Source: Heterocephalus glaber
Lineage: Eukaryota > Chordata > Mammalia > Rodentia > Bathyergidae
DNA: 64,000 nucleotides
Assembly: GCF_000247695.1 (NCBI RefSeq)
Contig: NW_004624781.1
Coordinates: 13,069,078-13,133,077 of the forward strand
Direction: 5' to 3'
Shown here: positions 14,201 through 22,679 of the stretch, piece after piece
Numbering within the stretch: the first letter of the stretch is position 1
How the letters are laid out: the number at the start of each line of letters is the position of its first letter
Program-made: the position numbers and the translations under genes
The notes under the pieces: model-generated
Databases searched by the model: none
What the model was told of the DNA's origin: nothing
What the model saw: the letters and a program-made list of their open reading frames with translations, nothing else

Positions 14201-17200
14201 CGGGGATTTAGCTCAGTGGTTCTGGTGCCTGCCTCGAAAGTGGAAAGACCCGAGTTCAATCCCCAGTACCAAAAAAAAATCGGTGTAGCCTTTTTTTTTT
14301 TTTTCGGTGTAGCCTTTTTCTCATAGTTTTTCCTTTTCTCAACCAGTGTAGCCTTTTTGATGGCCATGCCTTAAGTTCCTTTTTAAAGAAAGTGTGGGAT
14401 TATAGGTTTTACAGACACTTTTCCTTTAACAACTTGAGTTCCATTCCTATGACTAGGTTGCTAAATGAGGAATTGTGTATAGTATGTACATTATAATATG
14501 CAGAATAAAAGAAATAGTCAAAGGAAATGGTCCCGATTGATGACTTTGCTTTTATTTGCATAACTCTTCCATGTAGTACTGTAATGTATAACAACGTAAA
14601 ACTACAGTACTGTACTATACAGTCAACAGAAATTGCAGTTCAGTGTAAACAAGGTTCATATACCCAAAAAAGACACTGAGGATCTGGAAAGAAGATGTAA
14701 AACACTGCAAAAAAAAAAAAAAAGATGGGTCATAAGATGGAGCATCTAGTTGTAAGTCTGAATAGCATGCCTTGGTCATAAGTCTGAATGGTCTTTAGCC
14801 AGGTAGGTCATTAAATGAGGAAAATCTGTAATAATCAAGTTAAGCATAAGGTCCAGTGTGTGCTGCTAAGACCTGTGTTCTCTGTTCTTGTCACTAGGCG
14901 GGAACGCTTTGTTGGTCAGAGTGAAGGGAAAAAAGCACGGCCAACTGCACGAAGAGACGATCCCAGCTTTGAGAGATACCCCAAAAATTTCAGTGATTCA
15001 AGAAGAAGTGAGCCGCCTCCTCCACGAAATGAACTTAGAGACACAGACAGAAGAGATGTGCGAGGGGAGCGAGAGGAAAGGAGAACAGTGATCATGCACG
15101 ACAGGCCCGACATGGCGCACCCGAGACACCCCCGGGAGGCCGGCCCCAACCCTTCCAGACCCGCCTCCTGGAAGGGCGAAGGGAGCATGTCTGCCGACAA
15201 GCGGGACGCAAGGTGGGGGTGTGGGGGGTGTGTGTGTGTGGGGGGGGTGCGTGCGCACGCTGCTAGTCCCTCCAGGTGGAGTGCAGTGCATTGGGGCTGA
15301 AAGTGGAGATTGTAATGAAGTTGTTATCATGCAGGTTTTGTGTTGGGTTTCACAGAGTTGAAAGGCCAGAGCGCTCTGGCAGGGACGTGTCAGGACACAG
15401 TGTGAGAGGTGCTCCGCCTGGGAGTCGAAGTAATGCTTCTGGGTATGGCGGCCGAGAGAGCGACAGAGGAGTCATCTCAGACCGGGGCAGTGGAGCCCAG
15501 GTAAACACCCACAGCGGGAGGCACCTGTGAGGTGCTATGTGTACATACAGTGTCATGTGGCATACAGCAGTTAAATGAACGCCCGAGAATAGTTTCTTTT
15601 TTCCTTTTGGCTTTTAAAAACTTTTTTGAGACAGGATCTCGCTTTGTAGTGCAAGTTAACTGTGAACTCATGTAGTCCAAGCAGGCCTTGAACTTACTGT
15701 GATCCTCCTGCCTCAGTCTTCCAGAGTGCTGGAATTATAGCTCGCACCACCGTGCCTGGCTGAGACTAGTTTCTTTTTTTTTTTTTTGTATTAAATTCTT
15801 TTATTGGTACATTTTAGGTATACAACACAATTACATTTCTCATTGGGAATTGTACCTTTATATAATGCATCTTGGTTCTTATTTTTTCCCCATTCCTAGC
15901 CCTCCCTTCATGTCCTCTACCCTTCCCTATTTACAAAGACTTTATTTCCATTTTTTCCATTTCTTATCATTTTTTCATTTCCCTTCTTTCCTTTCCCCTG
16001 TGCCTCCCACTACCCCTACCCCTTTGGACCTTTTATTCCTATTTTACATTGTAGATTATTCATTCTAATCATTGGTACATTTTAGGTATACAATATAATG
16101 ACATTCATCATTGGAAATTTGCACCTTTACATAGTCTCTCTTGGTTCTTATTTTTCACCCTTGCCCAGCCCTCCCTTCAACCCCTCCAGCCCTCCCTATT
16201 TACAAAAATTTTGTTCCTATTTTTCCATTTTCTCATATTAATCCCATTCTCTTCTATCCTTTCCCTTAGCCCTCCCACTTCCTTCCCCTTTGCCCCTTTT
16301 CTTCCTGTTTCACATGACCTATTTTATACATTTAGTCCTTATTTACACTTTCAGTTTCTCACACCAGAGAAACTATGCGCTATTTACACATCTGTGTCCT
16401 ATTTATTTCACTTAAGAGTATTGCCTCAATGTGCATCCACTTAGCTATAAATGTCTCTTAATTTCTCATTTTTTATGGCTGAGTGAGACTAGTTTCTTGT
16501 AAAAGATTTTGTTCTCTGTCAATTTTATGGTTAGTAGTTGAATACCAATAGTCAAAGAAGTAGGATACTGTCCTTGAAACTTCTTTCCTACTTCCTGTTG
16601 GAATTTGAGAATTGTTCTATTTGGTAAATGACCTTCTTTTTTTTTTTTTTTTTGGTACTGGGGATCAAACTCAGGACCTTGCGTTTACGAGGCAGATGGC
16701 AGAACCACTGAGCTAAATCCCTGGCCCTAAATGACCTTTCTTAATGATGACTTTTAAGAAACTGGGGGCCAGGAGTGGTGGTGCATGCCTGTAATCCCAG
16801 CACTAGGGAGGCTAGCAGTTCAAATGAGCAAAAAATACGAGCGCAATTTAAAATATCTTATTAAGGGCTGGGGATTTAGCTCAGTGGTTTCACCGCCTGC
16901 TGTGCAAGCGCAAGGACCGGAGTTCGATCCCCGGTACAAAAAAAAAGAAATATTGAGAGTCTGTGAGGTGACAATAGCACCAACAGAATATATTTTGGTA
17001 AATTATATACCAAAAAGAATTCTGATATATGTTTGCATTATACTCTGGAGTGTTGCTTTGCATTTGGATTTTATAACAGCATTTTTGACTGAAAAATGTT
17101 TGTAATCTCTTGACATTCTATCTGATATAACTAGGTATCATTTCATCCTGCACATTTATGACAGGTGTGGGCCTGGTGACTATATAAGTTTTAGTGTCTC

Positions 17201-20200
17201 TAATAAATAGTAGTGTTTGGTAGCTGATTCCTTGAGCTGTTTTCCCTGAACAGAACAGTGTGTCACCCACTGCTCTGCTTTATTGAGGGTAAAGCTTGAG
17301 GAAGTCTCGTCCACTAGCTCCCTGCATGCAGATAGGTGAGCAGGCGGCGCCTTGTCTTCCCGTGCCATTCAGTCAGTCTGGGAATTGTTTGGCTGCTGTG
17401 GTCTCTGTGTGGGCCCCTTCAGCTTCTGTCCTGTGGGCTCTGGCTCTCAGTTCTTCATCTGACCTTTAGCTTTTGTTCTTTGATGTTCGTCACTGTGTTT
17501 TTCAGAGTCAGGGACAGCGCCTTTTCACAGCCATAATTAGTGCTACGTAAAATAATGAGTGGATTTTGGGTTTTTTTTGTTTGTGTGAGGGGTTTTCTGT
17601 TTTATTTTGTGATGTTGGGGATTGAACCCAGGAGGCCCATTGCAATGAACTACATCCCCAGCCCATTTGATTTTTTTTTTAAGATGGGGTCTTGCAAAGC
17701 TGTCCATTTGGGCTCATTCTCATGATCCTCCTGCCTGTGGTGCCAAGAGGCAGCTCCTGTTTGTATATGCTGTTTGCTGTTGTCCGACAGGTTGATCGTA
17801 TCCTCCATCCTGATTTGTCTTACAGTTTTGAATATATATGTATATGCTTCCTAATGTATGGGTCCAGCATGGGGGCTCCATCCTAGGGTGCTAGGAGGCT
17901 GGCATAGACATAAATATTAAGGTGTGGAATCATTTCCAAGATACCCTGTGCCTTCCGAACAGTCGAGAACCGGATTCTTGGCTTATGCTGTTCATGTTCA
18001 CCCTTTTTTATCTTCTCTGTTGTCCTTTGCTCTAACATTGAAAGCATACCAGTGTGTCCGTTGACCTGAGCCTGTGATGTTTTGACTTTCATATGCTTTT
18101 CCGCAGCACTACCCTGAAGAACGACACGTGGTTGATCGCCATGGACGGGACACAAGTGGACCACGGAAAGAGTGGCATGGTCCACCTTCTCAAGGGCCTG
18201 GCTACCATGACACGAGGCGAATGGGTGACGGCCGGGCAGGCGCAGGCATGATGAGCCAGCAGCACTCGAGGTGAGGGGCTGCTCTGTGAAGACGAGCTCT
18301 GCCATCACACAGCCACGTCCTTAGCCTTACACACAGGTCATCGTGGTTGCTGAGAGATTGGACTGTGAACAGGGAAACGTAGGTCTGCCCAAACCTTTCC
18401 CCATCTGAACTCAGCGTCACAAAGAGAGGTGTGCAGGGCTGCTGATGCTGATTTGTTACTTTGGGTTCCTCACTGAAAGTGACTTGTTTGCATTCTGATA
18501 AGTGAAGCAGGCTGGGTCCAGGTTTGCAGTGGATTCGGGATCCACTAGGTACTAAGCAGACACCTTATGTAAAAACCACCTTGTTGTTCGCTACCTTGTA
18601 TTCCTAAAGTTCTGAGGAAGACAAAACTGAAGGTGTGTTCCATTTCCTTCCTTTCCAGATAACTAATAAAACTTTTTGACATTTAACCCAAGGCCTGTTC
18701 CTATGCTGAGGCAGTCTTGATTTTTCTCTGCATACCAGTGTCCTTTGTGGCCCCAATGCCGGCAAGTCCTCCTCCTTTCCATCTGCCTTGTCCTCCTCGC
18801 CTTCCCATTCCCTTGTTTTAGAGACCCTGGCTGGCCTGAGTGACCCCAGTCACTTCTGCTTGTTAGCCGGTGTGGTGGCACATTCTTGTCACGCCACCTA
18901 CCCAGGAAGCTGAGGCAGCAGGGTCACAAATTCAGGCCTAGCCTGGCCAACCTCGCGTGACCCTGTCCCCAAACACAAAAACAGACTGGAGGGTTGGAAC
19001 TGCTCCCTCATTGCTTGTTCTGCTTTTGACATTTAAAGCTCACCAGCGACGTTTTCTAGGTAATATTCTTAGTTCTCAGGCTCCATGGTTAGGCTTTATT
19101 TCACACAGTTGCCTTTCCTCATTTGAAATAGTCTTCTGTTTTCTAAGGCACTGTAATTTTTCTACCTTTTTCATTTCCTGCTGGCTCTTCCAAGTGTTTG
19201 GGCTGTGGACAATGCTCTTTTATTTTTAGCTCTGTGTTGCGGTCTCCAGATGAAGGCCCTGTTGTCTCCACCAGTTCAAGGTCACAGCAAACTCACTGCC
19301 CTCCTGCTGGAACCCTTTGCTCCCTTTTGTTACCTCCAGCTTCTCTCTGCCCATGCCAGCAGCTGAGGAAACATGGGCCCTGTCTTTCTCTCCATTCCTA
19401 GCATAAATTCCTCGGTGGCATTCAGGTTTTTTTGAATGTTTCTAATAGTCACTCCTCCTTCTTTTCAGCTTCTGTCAGATCTTCCCAGGTTATGATTTTT
19501 TCTGCTCCATAATTCATACTATTTTTAAATTTACCTGTTGGGACACGCTTCTTATATCTACTTGCTTCAAAACCACAGCAACTTCTCTAGGATCTAATCT
19601 AGATTCCTTAGCCTGACATTCACAGGTGTGTGTGTGTGTATGTGTGTATGAGAGAGCGAGACAGACAGGGTCTCACTGTAGTCTAGACTGGCTAGACTCA
19701 CGATCCTCCTGTCTCAGCCTTCGAGTGCTGGTATTAGAGGCATGTGCCACCACAGCCAGCTTCACTGTAGATTTTTACCTCCCAGTTGTGTTCCAGGGTT
19801 CTTGAGGTGGCTCTGCCTTGCTGTTGACTCAGTAGCATCTCCTACAAACATAAGCATTGCAGACATTGTACATAAACATTCCAGGAACAGTTCTTGAATG
19901 ACTTCCTGTAACTCAGGTTCCCCTGCTTCAGTGTACAGCACACTCTCCTGAAGGGCTCAGTAAAACACCTCTGTGCCCAGAGCTTTTCTTGCAGCCCAGA
20001 CCTGGTTGGGGAACTTGAGTTTCTAATTAGCTTCTCTTTGGTGCTGGTTCTTCAATCTGGGGTCCACACTTTGAGAACCGCTGCTGGGGTCTGGTCCTGT
20101 GCATTCCATCACATGGCTTCTGAAGAAGAGGGGATGTCCAGGTTCAGAGCCCACCAGCACAGATGGGCTGTTGACCTGGGGCAGTTAGTTATCCTCCGGA

Positions 20201-20471
20201 GCTCACTTTGATCAGGAAAGCAGGACTGTTGCCAGGAGTACATGATTTAATGTAAAGTACAAAGAGCAGGAGGGTCTGGCAGATGATAAGTGCTGTGTAG
20301 GTATTTGCTGTGATTATTTCTTCTTTGTTGTCTGATGTATTTTTCTTTTAAACCTTTTTCAGTAATGCATCTCCAATTAATAGAATTGTACAGATCGGGG
20401 GCAGTTCCATGCCGAGAGGAAGTGGCTCTGGATTTAAGCCATTTAAGGGTGGACCTCCACGGCGATTTTGA
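1282..20471 (+). CDS. SLTM: SLTM, SAFB-like transcription modulator (3' part, 16 exons)
   Basis: Nuclear RNA- and chromatin-associated protein of the SAFB family, which generally represses transcription. Joining the exons 1282-1309, 2585-3053, 3668-3717, 4717-4835, 6231-6380, 6985-7088, 7433-7599, 8209-8294, 8491-8654, 11358-11538, 12257-12381, 13332-13502, 14898-15212, 15356-15500, 18107-18270 and 20363-20471 gives an open frame of about 848 residues ending in PPRRF and TGA. Every junction is GT-AG and keeps phase. In order it has an acidic region, an RRM (visible residues about 197-275), a Lys/Ser/Glu linker, a long Arg/Glu coiled coil (about 430-550) and an Arg/Gly-rich tail. Human SLTM as I remember it is about 1034 residues, so about 186 residues, including the SAP domain, lie before the window. 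No frameshift or internal stop seen. The paralogues SAFB and SAFB2 are the alternatives, but the sequence follows SLTM closely throughout. Confidence 0.97.
2585..3053 (+). CDS. SLTM: SLTM coding exon, acidic region before the RRM
   Basis: The largest SLTM exon here, encoding about 156 residues. It starts [14 protein letters not shown], contains the run [16 protein letters not shown], and ends in a Lys/Glu/Ser-rich stretch at GQAK. The acceptor is ttag and the donor gtttgt. The composition is acidic and then mixed charge, as expected for a disordered linker between the SAP domain and the RRM. Confidence 0.97.
3668..3717 (+). CDS. SLTM: SLTM coding exon, Ser/Lys linker (50 bp)
   Basis: Encodes [18 protein letters not shown] across split codons. 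The acceptor is ctctttag and the donor gtattt. A low-complexity Ser/Lys stretch just before the RRM. Confidence 0.95.
4236..4318 (-). mobile_element. ID SINE
   Basis: Full-length reverse copy with T tail. Target duplication agtatacagtattt on both sides (4222 and 4319). Confidence 0.93.
4369..4448 (-). mobile_element. ID SINE
   Basis: Reverse copy ending cccggccc, directly abutting a + copy. Confidence 0.9.
4452..4518 (+). mobile_element. ID SINE, 5'-truncated
   Basis: Starts cagtggatcagctgcctgcc, ends ccagtacc with an A tail. Head to head with the previous ID. Confidence 0.88.
4717..4835 (+). CDS. SLTM: SLTM coding exon, start of the RRM
   Basis: A Ser/Thr/Gly linker followed by [18 protein letters not shown], which gives the first beta strand (RNP2-like IWVSGL) and helix 1 of the RRM, ending at KYGK. 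The donor gtacat is moderate. Confidence 0.97.
5228..5259. repeat. (GT)n microsatellite
   Basis: About 15 GT units in an SLTM intron. Confidence 0.95.
5485..5568 (-). mobile_element. ID SINE
   Basis: Reverse copy of the ctgcgcaag/aaggacc variant. Target site aatatgtat-like on both sides. Confidence 0.92.
5687..5760 (-). mobile_element. ID SINE, internally shortened
   Basis: Ggtatcagaaccttgagctt lacks the block holding the pol III B box. Confidence 0.82.
5944..6049 (-). mobile_element. B1 SINE
   Basis: Tcttgccatgtagctcaggc, then cctcagcttcctgagtgcta. Confidence 0.85.
6231..6380 (+). CDS. SLTM: SLTM coding exon, core of the RRM
   Basis: Fifty residues in phase 0. It contains the RNP1-like strand KCYGIVTM and ends HGQLISVEK, the last RRM strand. 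With the previous exon this completes the RNA-binding fold. Confidence 0.97.
6488..6627 (-). mobile_element. B1 SINE with internal duplication
   Basis: Gagacagggtcttgctattt, a second tatgtagcccatgctggtct unit, then aagtgctgggattacaggca. Confidence 0.88.
6985..7088 (+). CDS. SLTM: SLTM coding exon, Lys-rich linker after the RRM
   Basis: Encodes [19 protein letters not shown] and following residues to DRSSK. The donor gtaagg is strong. An L1 3'-end copy sits about 40 bp downstream. Confidence 0.95.
7132..7335 (-). mobile_element. L1 3' end, 5'-truncated
   Basis: Antisense copy of a recurrent L1 3' UTR (ttttattggtacattttagg with C/T-rich stretches). Flanked by the direct repeat ctagaagaattttt, so it is a retrotransposed insertion. 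In an SLTM intron 44 bp after a donor. Confidence 0.85.
7433..7599 (+). CDS. SLTM: SLTM coding exon, Lys/Glu/Ser linker
   Basis: Encodes [19 protein letters not shown] and onward to EEKKRIS. Strongly charged and probably disordered. The acceptor is gtcag and the donor gtatgc. Confidence 0.95.
7894..7980 (-). mobile_element. ID SINE
   Basis: Reverse copy, T tail, ends ggccc. Confidence 0.9.
8209..8294 (+). CDS. SLTM: SLTM coding exon, [13 protein letters not shown] segment
   Basis: Twenty-eight codons plus the end of a split Ser. Carries the conserved [16 protein letters not shown] patch, then a basic [10 protein letters not shown] end. The donor gtaagt matches the consensus. Confidence 0.96.
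8491..8654 (+). CDS. SLTM: SLTM coding exon, basic region and start of the coiled coil
   Basis: Starts [18 protein letters not shown] and continues with [16 protein letters not shown], ending at RAMELR. The pattern is that of the start of a long charged helix. Confidence 0.96.
8783..9118 (-). mobile_element. MIR SINE, interrupted by an ID
   Basis: Reads agcactttatattttaac, then ggaggcccagagaggcgaaa, gtggcagagtcgggactcag and ttctgactccaagtccaatg, the reverse of MIR. A young ID split it at 8804-8893 with target copy agcactttat. Confidence 0.85.
8804..8893 (-). mobile_element. ID SINE with a poly-G start
   Basis: Reverse copy. A run of G sits between the T stretch and gtaccgggg. Target duplication agcacttta. 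Confidence 0.9.
9668..9781 (-). mobile_element. Old 7SL-derived monomer
   Basis: Tcccactatgttgtccaggc, then aactcctgggctcaagggat. Closer to ancestral 7SL/FLAM-like sequence than to the young B1 copies. Confidence 0.75.
10218..10434 (-). mobile_element. B1-dID dimer, reverse
   Basis: A decayed ID half (accactgagctatatctaac) is followed by a (CA)n stretch and a reverse B1 half (ggagacagtcttgctaaatt). Confidence 0.78.
10440..11357. other. SLTM intron, no feature seen
   Basis: AT-rich intron leading to the Arg/Glu exon. No repeat or ORF recognised. Confidence 0.5.
11358..11538 (+). CDS. SLTM: SLTM coding exon, Arg/Glu repeat helix
   Basis: Sixty residues of near-continuous [10 protein letters not shown] repeats (for example [20 protein letters not shown]). 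This is the SAFB-family Arg/Glu-rich region, expected to form a single alpha helix or coiled coil. The intron before it is 2.7 kb. Confidence 0.97.
11755..11900 (+). mobile_element. MIR SINE
   Basis: Cagtataatggcagcctaat, then ctctgagtccagagtatttg and caggctctgtcactgtctca are decayed MIR core. Confidence 0.6.
12257..12381 (+). CDS. SLTM: SLTM coding exon, end of the Arg/Glu helix
   Basis: Encodes [20 protein letters not shown], a short Gln run, [12 protein letters not shown] and a basic NLS-like KRPRD. The charged helix ends here. Confidence 0.97.
12655..12744 (-). mobile_element. ID SINE
   Basis: Full reverse copy. Target duplication tctgctagtttt. Confidence 0.92.
12792..12857 (+). mobile_element. 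ID SINE, 3'-incomplete
   Basis: Ggctgaggatttagctcagt to ggtcctagttcggg; no A tail. Confidence 0.85.
12858..13331. other. SLTM intron, no feature seen
   Basis: Unique AT-rich intron up to the acceptor tttaag. Confidence 0.5.
13332..13502 (+). CDS. SLTM: SLTM coding exon, [10 protein letters not shown] segment
   Basis: Encodes [20 protein letters not shown], then [12 protein letters not shown]. Aromatic, Arg and Asp residues are mixed in a probably disordered region after the coiled coil. Confidence 0.97.
13630..13716 (+). mobile_element. ID SINE
   Basis: Full copy, ctgctgcgcaagcgcaagga variant, A12 tail. Target repeat aagtgagtgggag / aagtgactgggag. Confidence 0.93.
13768..13954 (+). mobile_element. 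B1-dID dimer
   Basis: B1 half (cacacctgtgatcccagcaa), then agaccctgtctcagtaaaac and an ID half (gatttaactcagtgtgaaag, tcctgggttcaatccacagc). Confidence 0.85.
14195..14279 (+). mobile_element. ID SINE
   Basis: Full copy of the gcctcgaaag variant with A tail. Target repeat atctgtgtagc / atcggtgtagc. Confidence 0.92.
14400..14830. mobile_element. Possible fossil DNA transposon
   Basis: Contains tacagtactgta-type palindromes, catatacccaaaaaagacac and two copies of gtcataagtctgaatgg-like sequence around 14750 and 14775. The style suggests a decayed DNA transposon, but no clean ends are visible. Confidence 0.3.
14898..15212 (+). CDS. SLTM: SLTM coding exon, Arg-rich C-terminal region
   Basis: About 105 residues, from [20 protein letters not shown] to [11 protein letters not shown], with many RR/ER/DR pairs and a Pro-rich patch [10 protein letters not shown]. 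The 3' half is clearly GC-richer than the other exons. The donor gtgggg is weak and runs straight into a G-rich tract. Confidence 0.96.
15213..15262 (+). repeat. G-rich/GT tract at an SLTM donor
   Basis: Gtgggggtgtggggggtgtg and onward to ggggggggtgcgtgcgcacg start at the splice donor itself. Several runs of four or more G could form a quadruplex, and the GTGCGTGCGCACGC part is alternating purine/pyrimidine. Confidence 0.9.
15356..15500 (+). CDS. SLTM: SLTM coding exon, RG/SG-rich segment
   Basis: Encodes [20 protein letters not shown] and onward to DRGSGAQ. Gly/Arg/Ser-rich, as in the SAFB C-terminus. The donor is gtaaac. Confidence 0.96.
15624..15762 (-). mobile_element. B1 SINE
   Basis: Gagacaggatctcgctttgt, then tgatcctcctgcctcagtct. 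Immediately followed by an L1 insertion. Confidence 0.87.
15776..16483 (-). mobile_element. L1 3' end with a doubled 3' UTR unit
   Basis: Flanked by the direct repeat gagactagtttctt (15762-15775 and 16484-16497). Two similar units, each starting attggtacattttaggtata, follow one another at about 15800 and 16073. The distal part ends in atttcacttaagagtattgc and atgtgcatccacttagctat, the 3' end of L1 outside the UTR. Confidence 0.8.
16635..16727 (-). mobile_element. ID SINE
   Basis: Full reverse copy with a long T tail. Target duplication taaatgacctt. Confidence 0.93.
16768..16815 (+). mobile_element. B1 SINE, 5' piece only
   Basis: Gccaggagtggtggtgcatg and cctgtaatcccagcactagg, then lost. Confidence 0.8.
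16865..16946 (+). mobile_element. ID SINE
   Basis: Full copy with intact A and B box-like sequence (tagctcagtgg, gttcgatcccc). Confidence 0.93.
17585..17745 (-). mobile_element. B1-dID dimer, reverse
   Basis: Gttggggattgaacccagga to tacatccccagccc, then a T run and aagatggggtcttgcaaagc. Confidence 0.78.
18107..18270 (+). CDS. SLTM: SLTM coding exon, [14 protein letters not shown] segment
   Basis: Starts [20 protein letters not shown] and ends with [13 protein letters not shown]. The acceptor is ccgcag and the donor gtgagg. The intron before it (2.6 kb) and the one after (2.1 kb) are long and SINE-bearing. Confidence 0.97.
18862..18984 (+). mobile_element. B1 SINE, old
   Basis: Agccggtgtggtggcacatt, then ccaggaagctgaggcagcag. 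Confidence 0.8.
19624..19763 (-). mobile_element. (TG)n followed by a reverse B1
   Basis: Gtgtgtgtgtgtatgtgtgt, then gacagggtctcactgtagtc and ctcagccttcgagtgctggt. Confidence 0.8.
19985..20083 (-). mobile_element. MER5-like (hAT-Charlie) fragment
   Basis: Reads cccagacctggttggggaac and ends ggtccacactttgagaaccg, close to the reverse of MER5A as I remember it. In the last SLTM intron. Confidence 0.65.
20363..20471 (+). CDS. SLTM: SLTM last coding exon and stop
   Basis: Encodes [10 protein letters not shown], then [14 protein letters not shown] and TGA at 20469-20471. The Arg/Gly/Pro-rich C-terminus matches the family end. Confidence 0.98.
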
Positions 20472-21025
20472 AAATGAGCTCTCTGCCATGGTTTCAAGAT
20501 AATTTATTGAAATCTCCTATAAACTTTATTTGACTACTTAAGAAGAGGACCCTCTGACCTGCTTGAGAGTTCTGTCAGACTTTTTATTTTCTTTTTTTAA
20601 AAAATTTAACGATTGCTTTTCTCAATTTTAGAGAAGACGTTTAAATAGTTACGTTGTAATTTTTAATAGTTTTGTGTATCATTCAACTTTACTTTCTTGC
20701 AGCACCAATACACATTTGAAAAGATGGGAGTCAAAGCTGTTTTGTTGAAGGCTGTGTGAATACAAGGCGTTAGTTTGCAGCTGTGTGGTAGTGGGTAATT
20801 TGCAGCATTGGCGCTGTGGTGCCAGGCTCTGGACATTCTTCTTGTCACCAAGCATTGTCGGCCTCCGTTTTGAAGGCTGTCTAAGCTTAAAAAGTCTGCT
20901 GTCTAATTTTTAGAGAGTAAGATTATTCCTTGCATTTCTGAGTATTATGTAACCTATTTTTGCAGAAGGTACTGTTACATTAAGTGCATCTGTGTAACCT
21001 GGTTAAAAAATGTAATCTTTTTTGA

Positions 21026-21031
21026 AATAAA
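21026..21031 (+). promoter_or_regulatory. Proximal poly(A) signal of SLTM
   Basis: Canonical AATAAA about 555 bp after the stop codon. Confidence 0.65.
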
Positions 21032-21396
21032 CCTTCATATTCTGTATAGTTGCTAAAGTGTTGAGAACCTTTTTAATTGTAAAATGAGAACTGATTTGCA
21101 GGTTAGCATAGCAGCACACTTATTCAGGTTTGCATGGAATGAAACCAAATAGATAATGAAACCTTGGCCATGAGGGTAACGCCGTGAGTCTCGGACTGAG
21201 CTGTTCAGGTGAGTGCACGCTTGGGTAAACTGTACTGTTGGATGGATGAAGCCCGTCTGCAGGAATTGTGTGGGTATTAATGTTTCCATGTTCCCAGCTA
21301 TGTTGAGAGGTGGAAAAATCCCAGATTCTAGATTGGTGAATCGGTTGGGTTTTGTAAATACTTGTATGTGGAAAGACATTGTTGTCTTTTTGTGAA

Positions 21397-21402
21397 AATA
21401 AA
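21397..21402 (+). promoter_or_regulatory. Distal poly(A) signal of SLTM
   Basis: AATAAA followed about 15-20 bp later by a TG-rich stretch, the usual order of signal, cleavage site and GU-rich element. Confidence 0.75.
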
Positions 21403-21420
21403 AATCCACACCTGGATGTG

Positions 21421-22180
21421 TGTGTGTCTTTGTTTCCAGCTCTTCAGAAGTGAGGCCCCAGCCTTGTCTAGCGTTCAGTTAGTGCTAAGTACTGCGTAGG
21501 TACAGGGCCATAAAGGCAGGCTTTTGGTGTTTGTTCCCAGGACATAAATCTAGCTTTGGCTACCTCAGCAGCTGGCAGCAGACTGTGGATACATCAGAAA
21601 CTTAACCATAACCCTAAGGCATCCTTTCAGGGTAAACACTGGACATCCATTTCCTTCATGAAAACTTCTCATATCTCTTCCTATCCGACAGTTTAGCTTC
21701 TTGGTAAGTCCAGCAGTCTGTACTGATTCGGAGGGAAAGATGGAGCGAGGGCTCTCTGAGGCCCTGTGTTCACTGTCAGGAGGAAGTGCTGCAGATGTTG
21801 GCATTGTGTCCTGGTGTGTGTAGTCACGTCCGTGGAGAACTGGGTGCTTTTGCACTGCCCAGGGTCTGCATTCCCAGTCCTGCAGATACAGTGTGGGAGT
21901 GTTGTGGGGACTGGGGGAGAAGCAGCCCCAATGTCCGCTGGAGAAGACTCAGCTGCTTCTGCGACTAGGCGTCACTGTGCCATTGTGTGCCTCCGTTGTC
22001 AGCAGGACCTAACTTGGGGTCTTCATGCCGTTGCTGGTGCAGGGCAGCGCACCACACGGGATAGGGCACTTGCTTGCCTAGTACTCAGTCCTCTCTACCA
22101 AAAGTACAGTTCCTCCCCCTCCCCAGTTTTCAGATGGGCGCCTGAGAGGGAATCTCCGACAAAAAATTCAATCTTTACAG
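21421..22180. other. Intergenic, nothing recognised
   Basis: GC-moderate sequence downstream of SLTM. Short ORFs on both strands have no recognisable domain. A decayed ID-like piece may lie around 22045-22105. Confidence 0.5.
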
Positions 22181-22181
22181 A

Positions 22182-22249
22182 GTTAGAGGCGTAGCTCAGT
22201 GGCAGAGCACTTGCCTAGCATGCGTGAGGCCCTGGGTTCCACCCCAGTG
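22182..22249 (+). mobile_element. Old ID-type SINE, no A tail
   Basis: Gaggcgtagctcagtggcag, then ttgcctagcatgcgtgaggc and ccctgggttcc. Close to the ancestral tRNA-Ala-like form. Short direct repeat caatcttt on both sides. It is not a tRNA gene: the acceptor stem does not pair and CCCAGTGC ends it. Confidence 0.8.
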
Positions 22250-22598
22250 CAATCTTTGAATTTTGCATCTTTTGTACCCTTACACTGAAGGATATAACAG
22301 TCTAAACACTATGTATTTTATTCCTCAGGCTGCCGAGGTTACATTTTTCATCTTTAGAAAGCCTGACAAAGTTCCGAGAACATTGTAAGGTGTAGGGAAC
22401 CAGCTAGCGCAGTGAGCTGGCCAGCTCCAGGTCAGTAGTGAAACACCAGGCTGAAAGTTTTTATAAAGGAAGGTGGGTCCTCCAAGCCCTCAAAAAGGAG
22501 AGAAAGGTCCTGTACCCTATATGCTTGAGAACAATCCAGATGCTTCTTAAGAAGCAGTAGATTGCTTAGGTGGTAATAGGTCAAGAAGGACAAGGGCA

Positions 22599-22679
22599 GG
22601 GCCAGGGATTTAGCTCAGTGGCACTGCAGCTGCCTCACATGCAAAGTCCTGAGTTCGACCCCTGGTACCAAAAAAAAAA
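22599..22679 (+). mobile_element. ID SINE
   Basis: Gccagggatttagctcagtg to cctggtacc and A9. Confidence 0.92.

Larger units (their letters stand above)
20472..21420 (+). other. SLTM: SLTM 3' UTR
   Basis: Repeat-free, AT-rich sequence straight after the stop. It contains AATAAA at 21026-21031 and again at 21397-21402, the second followed at once by a TG-rich run (GTGTGTGTC), a good downstream cleavage element. Alternative ends about 370 bp apart are likely. The exact cleavage sites are inferred. Confidence 0.8.

Noticed and set aside
14916..15330. Open frames on the - strand over the SLTM Arg-rich exon
   Set aside because: Mirror of a GC-rich coding exon; no recognisable protein.
22182..22249. 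A tRNA-Ala gene
   Set aside because: It has A and B box-like sequence, but the acceptor stem does not pair and it matches old ID SINEs elsewhere in the window.
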